In this document: piece by piece, positions 1-12,516 of the stretch
How positions within the stretch are numbered: the first letter of the stretch is position 1
Layout: every line of letters begins with the position of its first letter
NCBI GenBank assembly: GCA_034509735.1
Contig: JACGWO010000002.1
Location: 49,659,115-49,723,114 of the forward strand
Direction: 5' to 3'
DNA: 64,000 bases
Origin: Sesamum alatum
Lineage: Eukaryota > Streptophyta > Magnoliopsida > Lamiales > Pedaliaceae
Notes under the pieces: model-generated
Databases searched by the model: none
Seen by the model: only the letters and a program-made list of their open reading frames with translations
What the model was told of the DNA's origin: nothing
Program-made: the position numbers and the translations under genes

Positions 1-864
1 TTGTTGATGATCACGCCATTGATGATGTCATCTCCTGGAACGTCGACGGATCTACTTTTATCGTGTGGAATCCGACGGAGTTCGCCAGAGATTTGCTCCC
101 CAAGTACTTCAAACACAATAATTTCTCGAGTTTTATTCGCCAACTCAATACTTATGTGAGCTTGAATTGTCAAATTTTTTCTGTTTCTGAGGAAGTTCTT
201 TTTTGTGTTTTCGTTGATTGATCGAGTTGTTTTCATCGGTTCTTAGGGATTTAGGAAGGTTGTGCCTGATCGGTGGGAGTTCTCGAATGACTGCTTCCGA
301 AGAGGCGAGAAAAAGCTTTTGCGCGACATTCTACGTCGGAAAATCGCGACGGCTAGCGTTCAGCTGAATCCAGTTGCGCCGCCTCGGACGTTGTCTCCAT
401 CAGACTCCGGGGAAGAGCAGGTACTTTCATCCTCCATATCTCCGCCCGGCGCCCGCGAGTTCAGTAGTAACACGGCGGAGCTGATTGGGGAGAACGAGAG
501 GCTGAGAAAAGAGAACGTGCAGCTCAACAAAGAGTTGAGCCACATGAAGAACTTATATAACGACATTTACGTTTTAGTGTCGAACTACTCTGGTAGTATC
601 ATCACTGACAGAGAACATAGTTGTAAATTAATTTTGACAGAAACCGCTCTGAAACCTTTGGATCTTCTCCCAATGACGAGATTTTGCGAAGAAATGGCAA
701 CGGCGGCGAGCGGCAGCGAAGGAAATAACATCCGACCGTCGACGGAAGAAATAAGCTCGAGATTGTTCGGCGTGCCGATTGGTGCGAAACGCGGGAGGGA
801 AATCGAAGCTAGTTCGGCGGAGGATGAGATGCATTTACAGCTGGAGCTCCCTGGAAGATACTAA
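1..864 (+). CDS. Class B heat shock transcription factor (HsfB2-type), 5' end missing
   Basis: Binds heat shock elements in the nucleus; class B factors mostly act as repressors or co-regulators. Coding exons are 3-155 (frame opens at base 3) and 247-864, joined across a GTGAGC/TTAG intron at the conserved position inside the Hsf DNA-binding domain. The first exon ends in FIRQLNTY and the second opens with [20 protein letters not shown], the winged-helix end. A leucine-rich coiled segment ([20 protein letters not shown] onward) is the oligomerisation region, without the class A insertion. Near the C-terminus [10 protein letters not shown] is the class B LFGV repressor motif followed by a basic nuclear-localisation cluster; this combination points to the B2 subgroup. 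About the first 25 residues of the DNA-binding domain lie outside the window. Family is certain, subgroup likely. Confidence 0.93.
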
Positions 865-2269
865 ACCTCAGCCGTCGGATGATGATATGATGGATGATCA
901 TCAAGAGTCATCATGGTCAATGTTGACCAACTCGAGGATTGAAGACCGTATATCATTAATTAGGCGGCACTGCGGGGATTAGATTTAGAACAGATGATAG
1001 GATCAGATAAGAGTTTGATTATCATGTATTTATTTACCTTGTCCTAGGATTGAATATGTACAAAATTCCTCCAACCATGCCTCCAAAAATAGGCAAAAAG
1101 ATTTAATGGAGAAGTCTGTCAGACAGCTGCAAGACCATCCCAGCTAGCCGGAGCTAGCAGAGAACGATCCTCTACTGCCCACACGGCCCAGCAACCTGAG
1201 CCAAGGAGCTGTTAATCACGCTCTGGTCAAGCAGCCATGGTTCATCCACCAGACTTGATTTCCTGTCTCCTTAGAACTCAAGGATACAGAGGTACGAGCC
1301 TATAGAACAGATCCTGTTCAAGTAAGGTCGTGCCCTCTCTTGCACCTCTTCCTTTCTATAAAAACAGATTTTACTTTGTAAACCAGCAATGTGGGATTCT
1401 GTTTTTGCTGGGCTTGGATCCACCCGCCTTTGTGCTGCTGTTGCTAGTCTAATAAACTGGCTTGGGTTTGACCCGGTCGGTAATGGGTACGGGTACCTGT
1501 TCTTGGGTTCTTCTGTTTCTACAATTCGTTTACTAATCTTGCCGGCTCTGTCGGCGTCGAACAAAGTGAAGGCTTCCTCCATCGATGATACCTGATCGTC
1601 GCTCAGAGCTTTCCCCATTTCCGACTCTTTTTCCGTTCCCCTTTTCCCTGGGTTTAGAGAAGTGTAGCAAATTACAAACTTCACCTTTCAGTTTGTGGGT
1701 AGGATTGTAAATAAGTCGAATCGAGTCCAACGTTTATTGTTCAAGCATGTTCAAATTATTATTGAACTTGAAAATTTGTGTTTGGGCTTCATTTAATTTA
1801 TAGGGTGGATTACAATAATTTTTTATAAAGATTGACATAATTATAGATATTTATTTATTATTTTAAAAAAATTATAAAATACTTTTGAAATTTATAATCA
1901 TCTAATAAATAATTTATTTTTATAAATGAACTGATCAAAATATCTTTTTATGTAAATTTAAGATATATTTGCGCTATAAAATTAAGAATTATATTCTGTA
2001 AGTGCTCGATATGGGATTCTGGCTGCCTTTCTTGTATTAGAAGGACTAATCATCAAAAGATTCAAAACAAATTCTAAATTAGAAATTAAAAAGTGTAATA
2101 AATTTTTTGATGCGAGATATTTAATCGTACCCGATGTGTTAAGGATTATTGCGTGAATAATTTAATAATAATTCAAAAGTAAGCAAATTGAGACCACAAA
2201 GCAGACAACTATTCCAATTGGACTTTCTCGTCACAAGTTATTTAAATTGTCATTTATATATTATATTCA
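865..2269. other. Intergenic, Hsf 3' flank and unassigned DNA
   Basis: Apart from the CML fragment I see no gene. Bases 1070-1500 are unusually GC-rich for an intergenic stretch in this window and look like old inserted DNA, but I found no terminal repeats or coding motifs. 1740-2269 is AT-rich and featureless. Confidence 0.5.
1532..1618 (-). pseudogene. Calmodulin-like CML13/14 N-terminal fragment
   Basis: Read on the minus strand, an ATG at 1618 opens MGKALSDDQVSSMEEAFTLF, very close to the start of plant CML13/CML14 proteins, and continues into the first EF-hand loop (DADRAGKI). Similarity stops there: the frame stays open to about 1271 but the rest is not EF-hand sequence, and the later EF-hands are absent. 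In the family the glutamate after SM is normally lysine, and the loop here (DADRAG rather than DTDGDG) is also degraded. I read this as a copied first-exon fragment, not a working gene. A fusion protein translated from this ATG cannot be ruled out. Confidence 0.65.
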
Positions 2270-2278
2270 CCCCAAATT

Positions 2279-3170
2279 TTGTCCCATTTATATTTATATT
2301 ATAAAAAAATTAAATATATATTTATCGTTGAATACGATATACTTATATTTTTATAACTAGTCGCTAATTAAACTAGCGACCCGTAATATATTTTTTTTTA
2401 ACAGTCGCGAGTTGGGCTCACGACCATCATTTCTTGTGGGCTGGTCGCTAGCGCAGCTAACGACCAGCCCTCAAATTTTTTGAATTTGTTAATTATTTAT
2501 AATTATTAGTTAAAGTTAAAATAATAATTATTAATATTTAATTAGATATAATTAATTAATATTAATTTGATAGTTGTTAATATTAATTAATTTGATATAT
2601 ATATGTATATATTAATTATTAAAAATTTGATAATATAATTATTAATCATAATTTTAAAAAATAATTATATATTTGATAATATATTTGTTAATTATTTATA
2701 ATTATTAATAAAGTTGATAATAATTTGATAGTCGAGACCTTTTCTTTTCTCACTTATCAGTTCAATTGGATAATTTATTTTCTAAATTATGATTAACAAC
2801 TATATTATCAAATTTTTTAAAATTAATATATATATATCAAATTAATTAATATTAATAATTATATTATTAAATTAATTAATATCTAAATAATTATATTAAC
2901 AACTATTAAATTAATATTAATTAATTATATCTAATTAAGTATTAATAATTATTATTTTAACTGTAATTAATAATTATAAATAATTAACAAAAAAAAAAGT
3001 AAATTTGACGGCTGATCGCAAGCGCACCCACAAAAAATAATGGTCGCAAGCTAGGCTAGCAACTATTGAAAAAAAAAAAATCACTAGCGACCAATTATAA
3101 AAATATAAATGTACCGCATTTAGCGGTATATTTATATTGTAACTTTTCTATAATATAAATATATCTGGGC
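2279..3170. mobile_element. Fold-back transposon with ~270-bp inverted arms, MULE-like
   Basis: The left arm (2279-2560) and the reverse complement of the right arm (2900-3170) align along nearly their whole length. Shared blocks include the A/T-rich tip TATTTATATTAT, a TTTATATTTTTATAA block followed by a GGTCGCTAG-type block, and TTAGATATAATTAATTAATA. The outer flanks carry CCCCAAATT (2270-2278) and CCCCAAATC (3171-3179), eight of nine bases matching, which fits the 9-bp duplication of Mutator-like elements. No transposase frame is present, so it is non-autonomous. The centre is simple A/T sequence. Confidence 0.75.
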
Positions 3171-3179
3171 CCCCAAATC

Positions 3180-3840
3180 TCATCTATGATCCAAAAGTGA
3201 ATAATTACATGAGCGGATATATATAGTTATAATGTTAATGCATCTTGTGGATAATTTGTTAAATAACTACTAAAAAATCTCTAAAATAAATTTTTATTTA
3301 AAAAAAGCATAAATTTAGCTCAAAGAGTCCATTGCACTAACATTTTGTTTCAAAAATTTGTAATCATTCTTTACTTCATAATGCATAAAATCATCCTTGA
3401 ACTTCTTGCATATTGTATTTTTTTACATTTACTTTAAAAATTAGTTTTTTATTTTATTTTTTTTGTATTGATTTACTTACAATAAAAGTAAGACTTCACT
3501 TATGAGCTTTGAAATATTCTAACCTTTTTGTTGTGTTCATTTAATTATAAAATTTGAAATTACTTCTACTATAATATATACATTTAAAAAAATTATAAGA
3601 TATTTTAAAAAAAAAATCAATTTGTTAAAAATTTAAGAATTAATGATACAAATCAATTTCAACTAACTCAGAGAAAAAAAATATGTGAAATATTAAAATG
3701 AAGGAATAAATTGTTACATAAACTCAAACTGAAAAGAGTGATATAATATTTGTCTAATTAGTAAATTGAAACACACTCAATGCGTGACATAATTTTAAAT
3801 TTTATTATACCTATTTGATTGATTAAAAAGGATAAATATA
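3180..3840. other. AT-rich intergenic stretch
   Basis: No reading frame, RNA gene or repeat boundary could be recognised. Confidence 0.5.
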
Positions 3841-4130
3841 GAGATAATTACACCGTCCACTCTTAAAGTTTGGTGTAATTACGTAGAGTCCCTCTGTGGT
3901 TATACATTTACTCTTAACGCTTGTTTTCATATAATAAATAGATCCATTCGTCAGTAAAAAATTTATCGAATTTGTTGATATTAACAAATTTTTTTAATAT
4001 AATTCCTATTTACCTCCGATTAATTATTATTAATTTATTGCAGGTTAAATAAATCTTTTCGTGACCAACCTTATACATCTTCACACACTAATACATGTAA
4101 GTAGAATAAGGGTAATTTGGTCAGAAAAAA
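3841..4130. mobile_element. Left-arm fragment of the TAATTACAC MITE family
   Basis: Begins GAGATAATTACACCGTCC and continues with the signature seen in the complete copy at 36881-37430: TTTGGTGTAATTAC, then a block about 120 bases in reading ATTTATCGAATTTGTTGATA. The right arm is missing, so this copy is truncated. Confidence 0.65.
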
Positions 4131-4654
4131 AAAATTATTTGACCCACAATAATCCTGACTTACAGACAAGCTTGCAGTCGGATCTTCAGCTACTATAAGA
4201 TTGGTAGCGCCCTACCTATTCATCTCTTTTGATCGGAATAGGACGGTGCCACTCCTTTTCTTTTTTAAGTTCCCCAAAGACCAATTAAAACTTGATTAAA
4301 GTTAGAGCCTAAGACAATTATCTTTAAGAGACTGATTTGCTATTGTCTTTCTATTTCGATAAGTAATATAACGAAGTCAATCAAGGGTAATATAAATTTC
4401 GTTCAACTTTTAGCTAATTTTAATAATTTATCTGAATTTTGATTGACGAATGTCGAATGATTTTATTTGTTTGAGAAAAACAAACTTCAAGAAAAATATA
4501 AATTAAGAGTATGTTAATTATTATAAGGTACCCCTTTAATTAATAGTACAGTGAGACATGGCATATAGCGTCTGGAATTGGAGGGCTGCATTCAAGAAAT
4601 CAAACTCCAAATCAACCCTTCTACTCCGTCGAAAAAACTGAAATTCTCTGCAAA
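4131..4654. other. Upstream flank of the hydrolase-like gene
   Basis: AT-rich; presumably holds the original promoter of the gene starting at 4655. No clear TATA box was identified. Confidence 0.35.
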
Positions 4655-7600
4655 ATGATGCGAAGCTCTAAATCCGCATTGCTTCTCCGGCGCTTTTCGT
4701 CTCTCAAGAATCCCAGTTATGGCTACAGACGCCTCACGTCTCCCTCCAGCAATCCCCTCAGTGATGATTCTGATAATTTAGTCAGTGCTCGCTCTTATAC
4801 TTCCCAATTTAATCTCTCAATTTCTTTTTCGTTTTTGGGTGGGAGAAAGGAATTATTTTTGCCGATGGATTAATGATCAGGTAATTGTTGAGGGCAAGCT
4901 GGTTCAAGAACCAGCAATTCTAAACAGACCCCACTTCTCTCAATGCTCTGAACACACCCATGGTTAGTTTGTGCCCTATATAGCTAGGCTAAAATGTGTT
5001 GTTCTTATTTGGTTTTTGGTTGAAGACTGAGTCTTGGAGTTGTTTCCAGTTTTTTAATTGGCTGTTTATGAAATTTAGTCATATGGGTCATTGCTGTTTA
5101 AGTGTTTGTTGAAGTGCTTGCTTGAGATTCGGAAGGCAAGATTGTATATGATTTTTTCTGTCATTTTTCAGTTTGCTATGTTTGTTTAATTTGGAATATT
5201 TAGTAAGTCTGGCTATCCTATTCCTGATGTTACTTGAGACCTTTGCGCAATGCAACCTGCTGAGGTCTATGTAATTTTCAATCTTAATTTGCTTGCGACA
5301 TATTGAATTCATTTTGGGATGTTTGTTTAAGATATTGCTATCCATTAAGAACATCAGGTCTGAGATGCTTTCTCAAGATATTGCTTGATACCGTTGAGAA
5401 AATAATGCTTGAAATGCTTCCGATACTGAAAATTATGAATACAATTCAGTAAACCTGGTCTAGTTGTTTATTTTTGTTATTATATTAGTTCTGCCCCTGT
5501 TTTACATAAAACTCATACCTATGATGCAATATAGCTTGCCAGGCTTCTGAAGTTGTACAAAAATTGGGAAGATGACCCTGATATTGGATTTGTAATGATG
5601 AAGGTATTCTCCTCACTGCTACTGACACTGGAGCTATTTGGTTCTCAAAGAAATCACTTCTTTCTTTTTCCTTTCTTTTTCATTTTCCAGAGTTTGTAAA
5701 GGGTTGTGGGTTTTGTGTGTTTTATTACAATGCAAAGTAGTTGAAATTGGTCTGAATATCTTGAAGGGTGGAGGCAGAGCATTCTCAGCTGGTGGTGATG
5801 TTGTTTCTCTCTATAATCTGATAAAAAAAGGTAGTTTAGGTATCTCTCCCTCTCATCTATGACATAACACTTCTCAGCCTTGTGGGAAGTAATGGAAAGT
5901 TTATTTCTTTACATGTGAATATTTAGTTTAACATATTGTGTCTTATTTCTTTGGTTTTGTTTTTCTTTCACCTTCTTTTGGATGTTTCAAGTAACAACCT
6001 AGTTAATGATATTAATAGTCACATAATTTGTGAATCCTGGCAATTCTGGTGACATCTCTTGTTTAGTATGTGACTTTAGTTATGACAAAGCAATACAAAG
6101 TGTTAATTCATAAACCAGTGATGCTATTAGTCAACTTGCAAACTTAAGCTTAAGTTATTTTGACAAGTGGTGGAACACTCACTGTTATTCAGTTCCATAC
6201 ATGTTTTTTATTAACCCAGTAATATTCAATTTTGGTGGTGCGTATCTGAGGAGTAAATGCTTCTTTTAAGTAGTATCACCAGAATATGAAGCTGTCCATC
6301 AGGAAAGATGCACTTAATGATCCACATGTTTACTGCCACCAATTCAGCATCTGTCGTTTGTGCAAACTATTTTCTGGCATAACCAGTATTTTTGTTTATT
6401 AACAATGGGATGTCTCTTCTGGAATTTTATTTACATAGAAATGGTAAACCTACCATTTCTTCACTACCCATTGCCTTCGCATTAACTCTTATCTCTATCT
6501 TTTTTGGTGAAAATAGTGTATAATGTTCTGTTCAGATTCATCCAGGGAATCTTAGAAAGAGTGCAAACAGGTTCTTTCCAACGATACTAATAGTTTATTT
6601 ACTTGCTTGGTACTTATTTGAAGCCACACGTAAGTATCTTTTGTTTTTCGTGCTTGTAGTTTCTTATTGTTTATGATGATACTGCAAAATTCAGTATGTC
6701 TGCTTCCTCTTTCTCGACAATATTGCAAGATCTATATAAACTGAATTCTTGAAGTTTTTGTGCCACAAGCTTCATTTGTCTGTTCAACTCAACAAAATAC
6801 TGTACTTTCCTTATATTCCTTGTTATCTACTCACTCTCGAGTAAATCTATTTAAGGCAAACATAGCATATAAGCTGAGACAAATTTTAGTTTTTGGGCCC
6901 ATTAATGTCCACACTTGATGTGTGCGTTGTTTGTCTAGTTGCATTCAATTCATCCAAAAAAGTTTTGAAAAATGCTGTAGTTATAGGGAATTTATTTTTA
7001 TTCTAATTTTTTTCCCTTTTTGGTTTTTAATAGATTGGGAAATTTCTTGCGTCATGAGAACCGTCTAGCTTGTCAACTGTCTTTATTGATTTTACTTTTC
7101 ATTATTACTTCAGTAGCAATGATATCACTTTTTCCATTGCAAGGTGCCTCTAATGGATTTTAATTTTACACATATGGGTTGGTGGGGCCCCTGGAATTTC
7201 CATGGCTAGCACATTCCGGCGGTGACAACCTGATAAAAATCTGTAATGACATAAATATAAATATTGCGAAATAGTTTCCTTTTTTCTTCTCTTTATTGTC
7301 ATTTCTTCTCAAGAGTAACTTTTGGGGGGCGGTCTTTGAGTAAGTTATCTGACTACCCTTTGCACATTATTTAGACTAACTACTTTGTGTTTAGTATATA
7401 CTTGATACTTACTGTATTGCTGATTGTCAATTGGCTGGGGTTTCCTAGAATTTTTGAGAAGAGAACAATGACATGAGTGGCAAAAATAGCTCAAAAAATA
7501 ATCAGCTACTTGATATTTGATTTGAGATTGATTGTCAAAAGCTTCGTTTTGCCAACATTTGATACGCTCAATTTGACAAACTTAAACTCTGAACTTTAAT

Positions 7601-10600
7601 TTCGCTTGTGTAATTTTCAAGTCAGGCTGCGAGGCTCAATCAAAAAAATATATAGAATATATTTGAAAACATCAAAACTACTTAGCTCAACTCGTGTCCG
7701 ATTTACTAAGTGTTTTTGAGCTCGATTTCCATATTACATCAAATCAAGCTCAAACGCAATTTTCAATTCCTCGATATAATTCAACAAGCATGCCACCAAT
7801 GATGCATTTCCAAATAGAGAAAATCAAATAATTTCTGAGTACAAAAATATCTTCTCATCTGTATCCCCTCGAATAGATTTCTTTTCCCCCTTAAGGGCCT
7901 TGTTTATTTTGTTGTTATGAAGGGGAGCATAACTCCTTTCAATCCTCTTACCAAATGGTATCATACTCAACAACAACTTTCTGCTCAGACTTTCAACCAA
8001 TTGACTTTCAAACCCAGAGAGCTGCCTTTTGCAACACTCAGCAGATTCTTGCAACTCTTGACTCTTGACGATTCTTTGAAAACTCTTTGGACTCGATTTG
8101 AATTGTTTACGGACCCAATCTCGGCGTAGTGCAAAAATCATACAATTTGTTAAGCACAAACAAGTTTTAGCTGAGAACTTTAAAGGGCGTGGTTTGAATA
8201 CTGTTTTATTTTAGAAACAAAAGAATCCGTGACTGATGCTGGCTGCAGCATAATCTCTTATAGTTCCCTGTAAAGTTTTGTGAAATTATCTGTTACATTG
8301 CAGTTGGACTTTCTGGTTCTTTCAGTAATCTGCCATTACTGTCTGCGGCCTGGCTGGGGGCTGTTCGCTAGTTCGAACCTTGTCCATCAATTTTATGTAT
8401 TTTTATTCTCCATTGTTTTTTATACAAGCATGAGGGGGGGTCGCATGTCAAGCACTTATACTGATACTTGATATTAGTGTCTTTCCCTGGGTTTAATGTG
8501 AACTGATTTGGTCATTCTGCTCTAGTGGTTGGACTTTTAACTTTTTCAGCGATGAAGACCTGGTTATCCAACTGTCACGTTTTTGGCACAGCCGAGACGG
8601 ATATTGGCTTTTCATCCGGACGATGGGGATCCTTTTTACCCTTCACAAATCCTACCTGGCCATTTGGGTAAATGTCATAATACTGTTTTATTATGTTTCG
8701 CACGACGCCTTATCTGCTATGATTCATTTTTAACTTTCATGACGCGTGCAATACTCTGGTTGGCTTTTTGTCAATGTACTTTTAGGAATTACCTGGATTC
8801 TTGTGTGATTTTGTGCTGTAGCAAAGTCAAGTCAAAAGTAATTTGTTGAATTGTTGTTTAAAATTAATTGATTCATTTGTGACTGGAGCGGTAATCATTC
8901 TCATTTTTTCCTTCTTTCCCCGAGCCTTTTTTTTGTCAAGATTCTGTTTATAGCGATAAAAGTCTCTTCAGACTAAGGTAACTGGTAGTTTTGAGCTGGA
9001 TTGCCTTCAGTAATTTCTTGTGAAAAATTTTTATCTTACCTTGGGGTCCCTTTTAGTTCATCCATGTAAATTCAAATAATCTTCATCATCTAAGATGGGA
9101 AAGTTTTCCAAGGAATGATTATACTCGTTCTTATATGCATTAGCAGTCTTAGCTGAAATAATTATTATCTAAGGGTCCCAGGAGAGTACCTGGCTCTGAC
9201 GGGGGAGAAAAAACGCTGTATGTAATGGAGCAGAAATGTTACCTGTGGGCTTAAGCTACTCATTTTTCTCCCAAAATTCAACGGTCTTTTCCCTAGAGAT
9301 TTTCTTTTATTTCTTTTAGATCAATTTTTGTTTCTATTTGTGTTACCAGCTGCACAGTTTTTGCAATTCAAGGTAATCATTTTGTCACATCATCCTTGCA
9401 GGAAAACTTCCTTTGGAATTGAAGAAACAGCTTGAGAAACAATGAGTGTAATGATGATCCCTCTGTCATTGAAACTTCTTTAGGAAACCATGGAGATACT
9501 GTTCGTCCAGAGCAGACTAGTATAATCCACAGGTACTGGCTTTGCTGGCTAGAAACTTACTTTAAGTAGTTTCGGATATGTGTATGGAAGGTTTCTCTGG
9601 TGAGGCAATAGGTAGATATAGTAATTTCATGCACTTCACCACTTATTTTCATTTACTAAACACAAAAAACTAAATCAATAAGGGTACCCGGTACCAGGAC
9701 GACTGGAGTCTGAAATTTCTTCTGGAATCAGGCTTACCAAAGTCGCTTACTCTCTATATTTATCTGTTATTGCGGTACTCTGCTTTAGAATAATTCTGTT
9801 TGCATCTCTATGCTTTTCTTGTAAACCTTTGGGTTGATTTTCTCGTTTGGAGGATACAATTTATTCTGATGCTATATACTTATCATTAAACCCGACTGAA
9901 TACAATCAACTTATCTCATTTATTAACTTTGCATTGTTATTTGAAGAATAGATGCTATATGCTTTAATCTATTAGTGGAAATTTTACCAGTGTGACTGTG
10001 TGAATGAGATGAATGTTATTCGCACTTTTCAGCTTCAATTTTAGCATAGATGGGACCTTTTACTGAACTGAAGCGCACATAGAAAAACCAGAAAAAGGGC
10101 CTGAATGAAAAAGAGATCTATGCAATTCCATAAGTACAAAAGATTGCTACCAATATCTTTGATTGTGGCCGCTGATTTCATCAAAAGAGAACCAAAATTA
10201 TATTGACACGAAAGAAAGATGTAACCTTTTGTTAGCCTTCCGCGTACAACTAGTCCATAATCAAATTGTATATATTTTTTTCAGGTTACGTTAAAGTTTC
10301 AAAAGTCTCCAGTTGTCCTTTGTAGCTAAAGAGGCCCATAATTAATGCACCGTTGAATGGCTGAATTTGATGTAGTGAAAATAACCTTTAACTAATATGA
10401 TACATTGTCAATTATTCATGTTAAATACTCTAGCTGATGTATTTCTTCTCCGTTCACAATCTCTCATTGGTTTAGGATTGACCACGCTTGACAAATGTTT
10501 CAGGCCATGATAATTGGTTGAAGAAATTATCGAATCTTCTGGTAAGCACATAGTGATTATTTAAACAGTTTAACAGCTCTAGGAAAGCGCAATGTTATCT

Positions 10601-11838
10601 ACAACATCCTTCCGAGAAAACTTATTGAAATGGCTAAGGTGTTGCAAGTTGAACTTGTTCTATAGAATAGATTGCCACGTAAGGAGATATATTTTTCCCT
10701 TCCGTCTATCATTAAATTTGTTCTCTGCAAGGCAATGTTACCGTATTATAGTTTTCGTAATTAATATATGAAATCTGAATTTTAGATCGTGTAAGCAATA
10801 TCATAGTTAACTAGGCAATACTGAAGGGTTCGAGATCTTTTCTGGTTTCTTTTGGTTCTATTCCTTGGGGCATGGGATTTAAGGTGTGTAATCTGAATCT
10901 TACTCTACATTCCTAGCTAGATAGTTTTCAAAAGTAGAGCTGCATTTTCTTTAGGATTGATGCCAAATCTGCTCCAAAAGAAGAGGGGAATACGAACAGC
11001 TTTCTTCTATAAAATACATCTGCTGCCAACTCAAGCTTGCTCATCTTTTTGTGTCTTAATTGTCCATTTTGCCAATGAGTTCCTCACTTATGATCTTGCC
11101 ATATACTGCGGCCCATTTTTTTGAAACCGGATATCAATGCAAAAATTTCAATTTATTAACCGTCGTGCAGCAGCTCTGAACCATTTTCGAGCTATAAACT
11201 TCCCTAGGAAAATGAGGCTGCTAAAACAAAAAGAAAGCTTGGTGCATGTCAGCTTTGAAGAAACTTAAGAAGCTTCACCATTGAGCTTGGTTGAAAAGGT
11301 TTCTTTAAAAATCTGTAAGTCCCTTTACATTTTCGTCGGTTTGTTTCTTAAACAAATTCTTCACTCTCAACTTAAAATTGGCATTAATTCCTGGTCGCAA
11401 TGATACGAGAAGGTAGGTTTCAAACTCTTGATCAAGTGCCTTATTTCGTGAGTTAATACGAGAATGTGCCTTCAAGAACTTCTGGGCAGATATCTGGTGA
11501 TTTGTGAGGTATAATGTTTCTGAAATGCAGTTTCATAATAAGCATGAATTCCGGCGTCTTCAATCATCAAATCAACTTCACTTCTGTCTTGCCTTTGTTA
11601 GGGTGTTCGGGCGATAGCTGGTGGATAAGGATCACGCCCCAAGGTAAACTGACTTTACCTCACAGTATATCCTATCTGACGAATCGTGGATTGCTGTTGA
11701 TTTTGTTGAAAAATGCAGTGGGATCCTCCAACCTTGGAGCATGTATCTCAAGACATGGTAGAACGATACTTCAGCCCTCTGTCTGCATTTGAGCCCGAAC
11801 TAGAGCTACCCACGAAGCAACGAGAAGCATTTACTTAA
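4655..11838 (+). pseudogene. 3-hydroxyisobutyryl-CoA hydrolase-like (CHY family, crotonase fold), frameshifted
   Basis: Homolog of plant mitochondrial 3-hydroxyisobutyryl-CoA hydrolase-like proteins. The exon order of the family is traceable: 4655-4780 (Arg-rich presequence MMRSSKSALLLRRFSS), 4881-4962, 5535-5603 (LARLLKLYKNWEDDPDIGFV), 5767-5830 (GGGRAFSAGGDVVSLYNLI, crotonase signature), then about 6540-6629, 7144-7243, 8560-8669, 9185-9275, 9402-9532, 10476-10541, 11208-11314, 11398-11509, 11602-11643, and an intact last exon 11719-11838 ending ELPTKQREAFT. Most splice sites survive. Exon 2 is 82 nt instead of 81 (extra T in the ALNALNTPM region), and almost every middle exon carries one or more 1-bp indels, many of them insertions. 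No continuous protein can be read. It is either a pseudogene or a poorly polished stretch of assembly; exons 1, 3, 4 and the last are clean. Confidence 0.8.
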
Positions 11839-12516
11839 AAAAATCTTTGGTGAAAGAGACGGCTCTTTAATCCCTCATCGGCAGGCTCTCACTGATAAAG
11901 CAAACTCTCGACATTTTTACATCTCACCTGAGGAAGAGGACGAATGTTCCCCAAAAACTGAAGCTTATTATTTGTTGGTTGATGTCACCAGCTAAGATAT
12001 CATAGTATTATGTAAGGATTGTCACGGGATAAGCAGACGAGTAATGTGAATAAGATGTCAGTAGTTTCATGATATGATCAAGTGTTAATCCCTTGAACCA
12101 GGATTGCTGAAAGGGAAACGCAAACCTGGAAAATCTGCCATAAAAGCTGAACAGACATGAAAAATTCTTGAAGAAAACAATGTGAAGTTGATAATATCTA
12201 TATACAGCTTACAATGCAGATCTTTGATTATAAAATTCATGTTACATTTCGTATCGAAGGTGATAAAAATCTACATCATCAGTATGTTCAAATAATTATT
12301 TTATACACATGGTGTATATATATGAACTGATCATCAGACACGTAATTGCTGCATTCGGTCGACTTGGCATAAAAGTATCAATTATGTTAAGTTTGCAAAA
12401 ACGAACACCAATCAAAACGACACCTTGCTTCACATGTTACAAACAAATATTCATGGCTATAATTTTGTGGTGAAATAAAGGTTTTGGTAATTGAACTCCC
12501 CCAAATCAGATTTAGT
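11839..12516. other. Intergenic, 3' flank of the hydrolase-like locus
   Basis: No frame or repeat recognised. Confidence 0.4.

Noticed and set aside
7824..8159. 111-codon minus-strand frame within the hydrolase-like locus
   Set aside because: No recognisable protein; lies in what should be an intron of the plus-strand gene.
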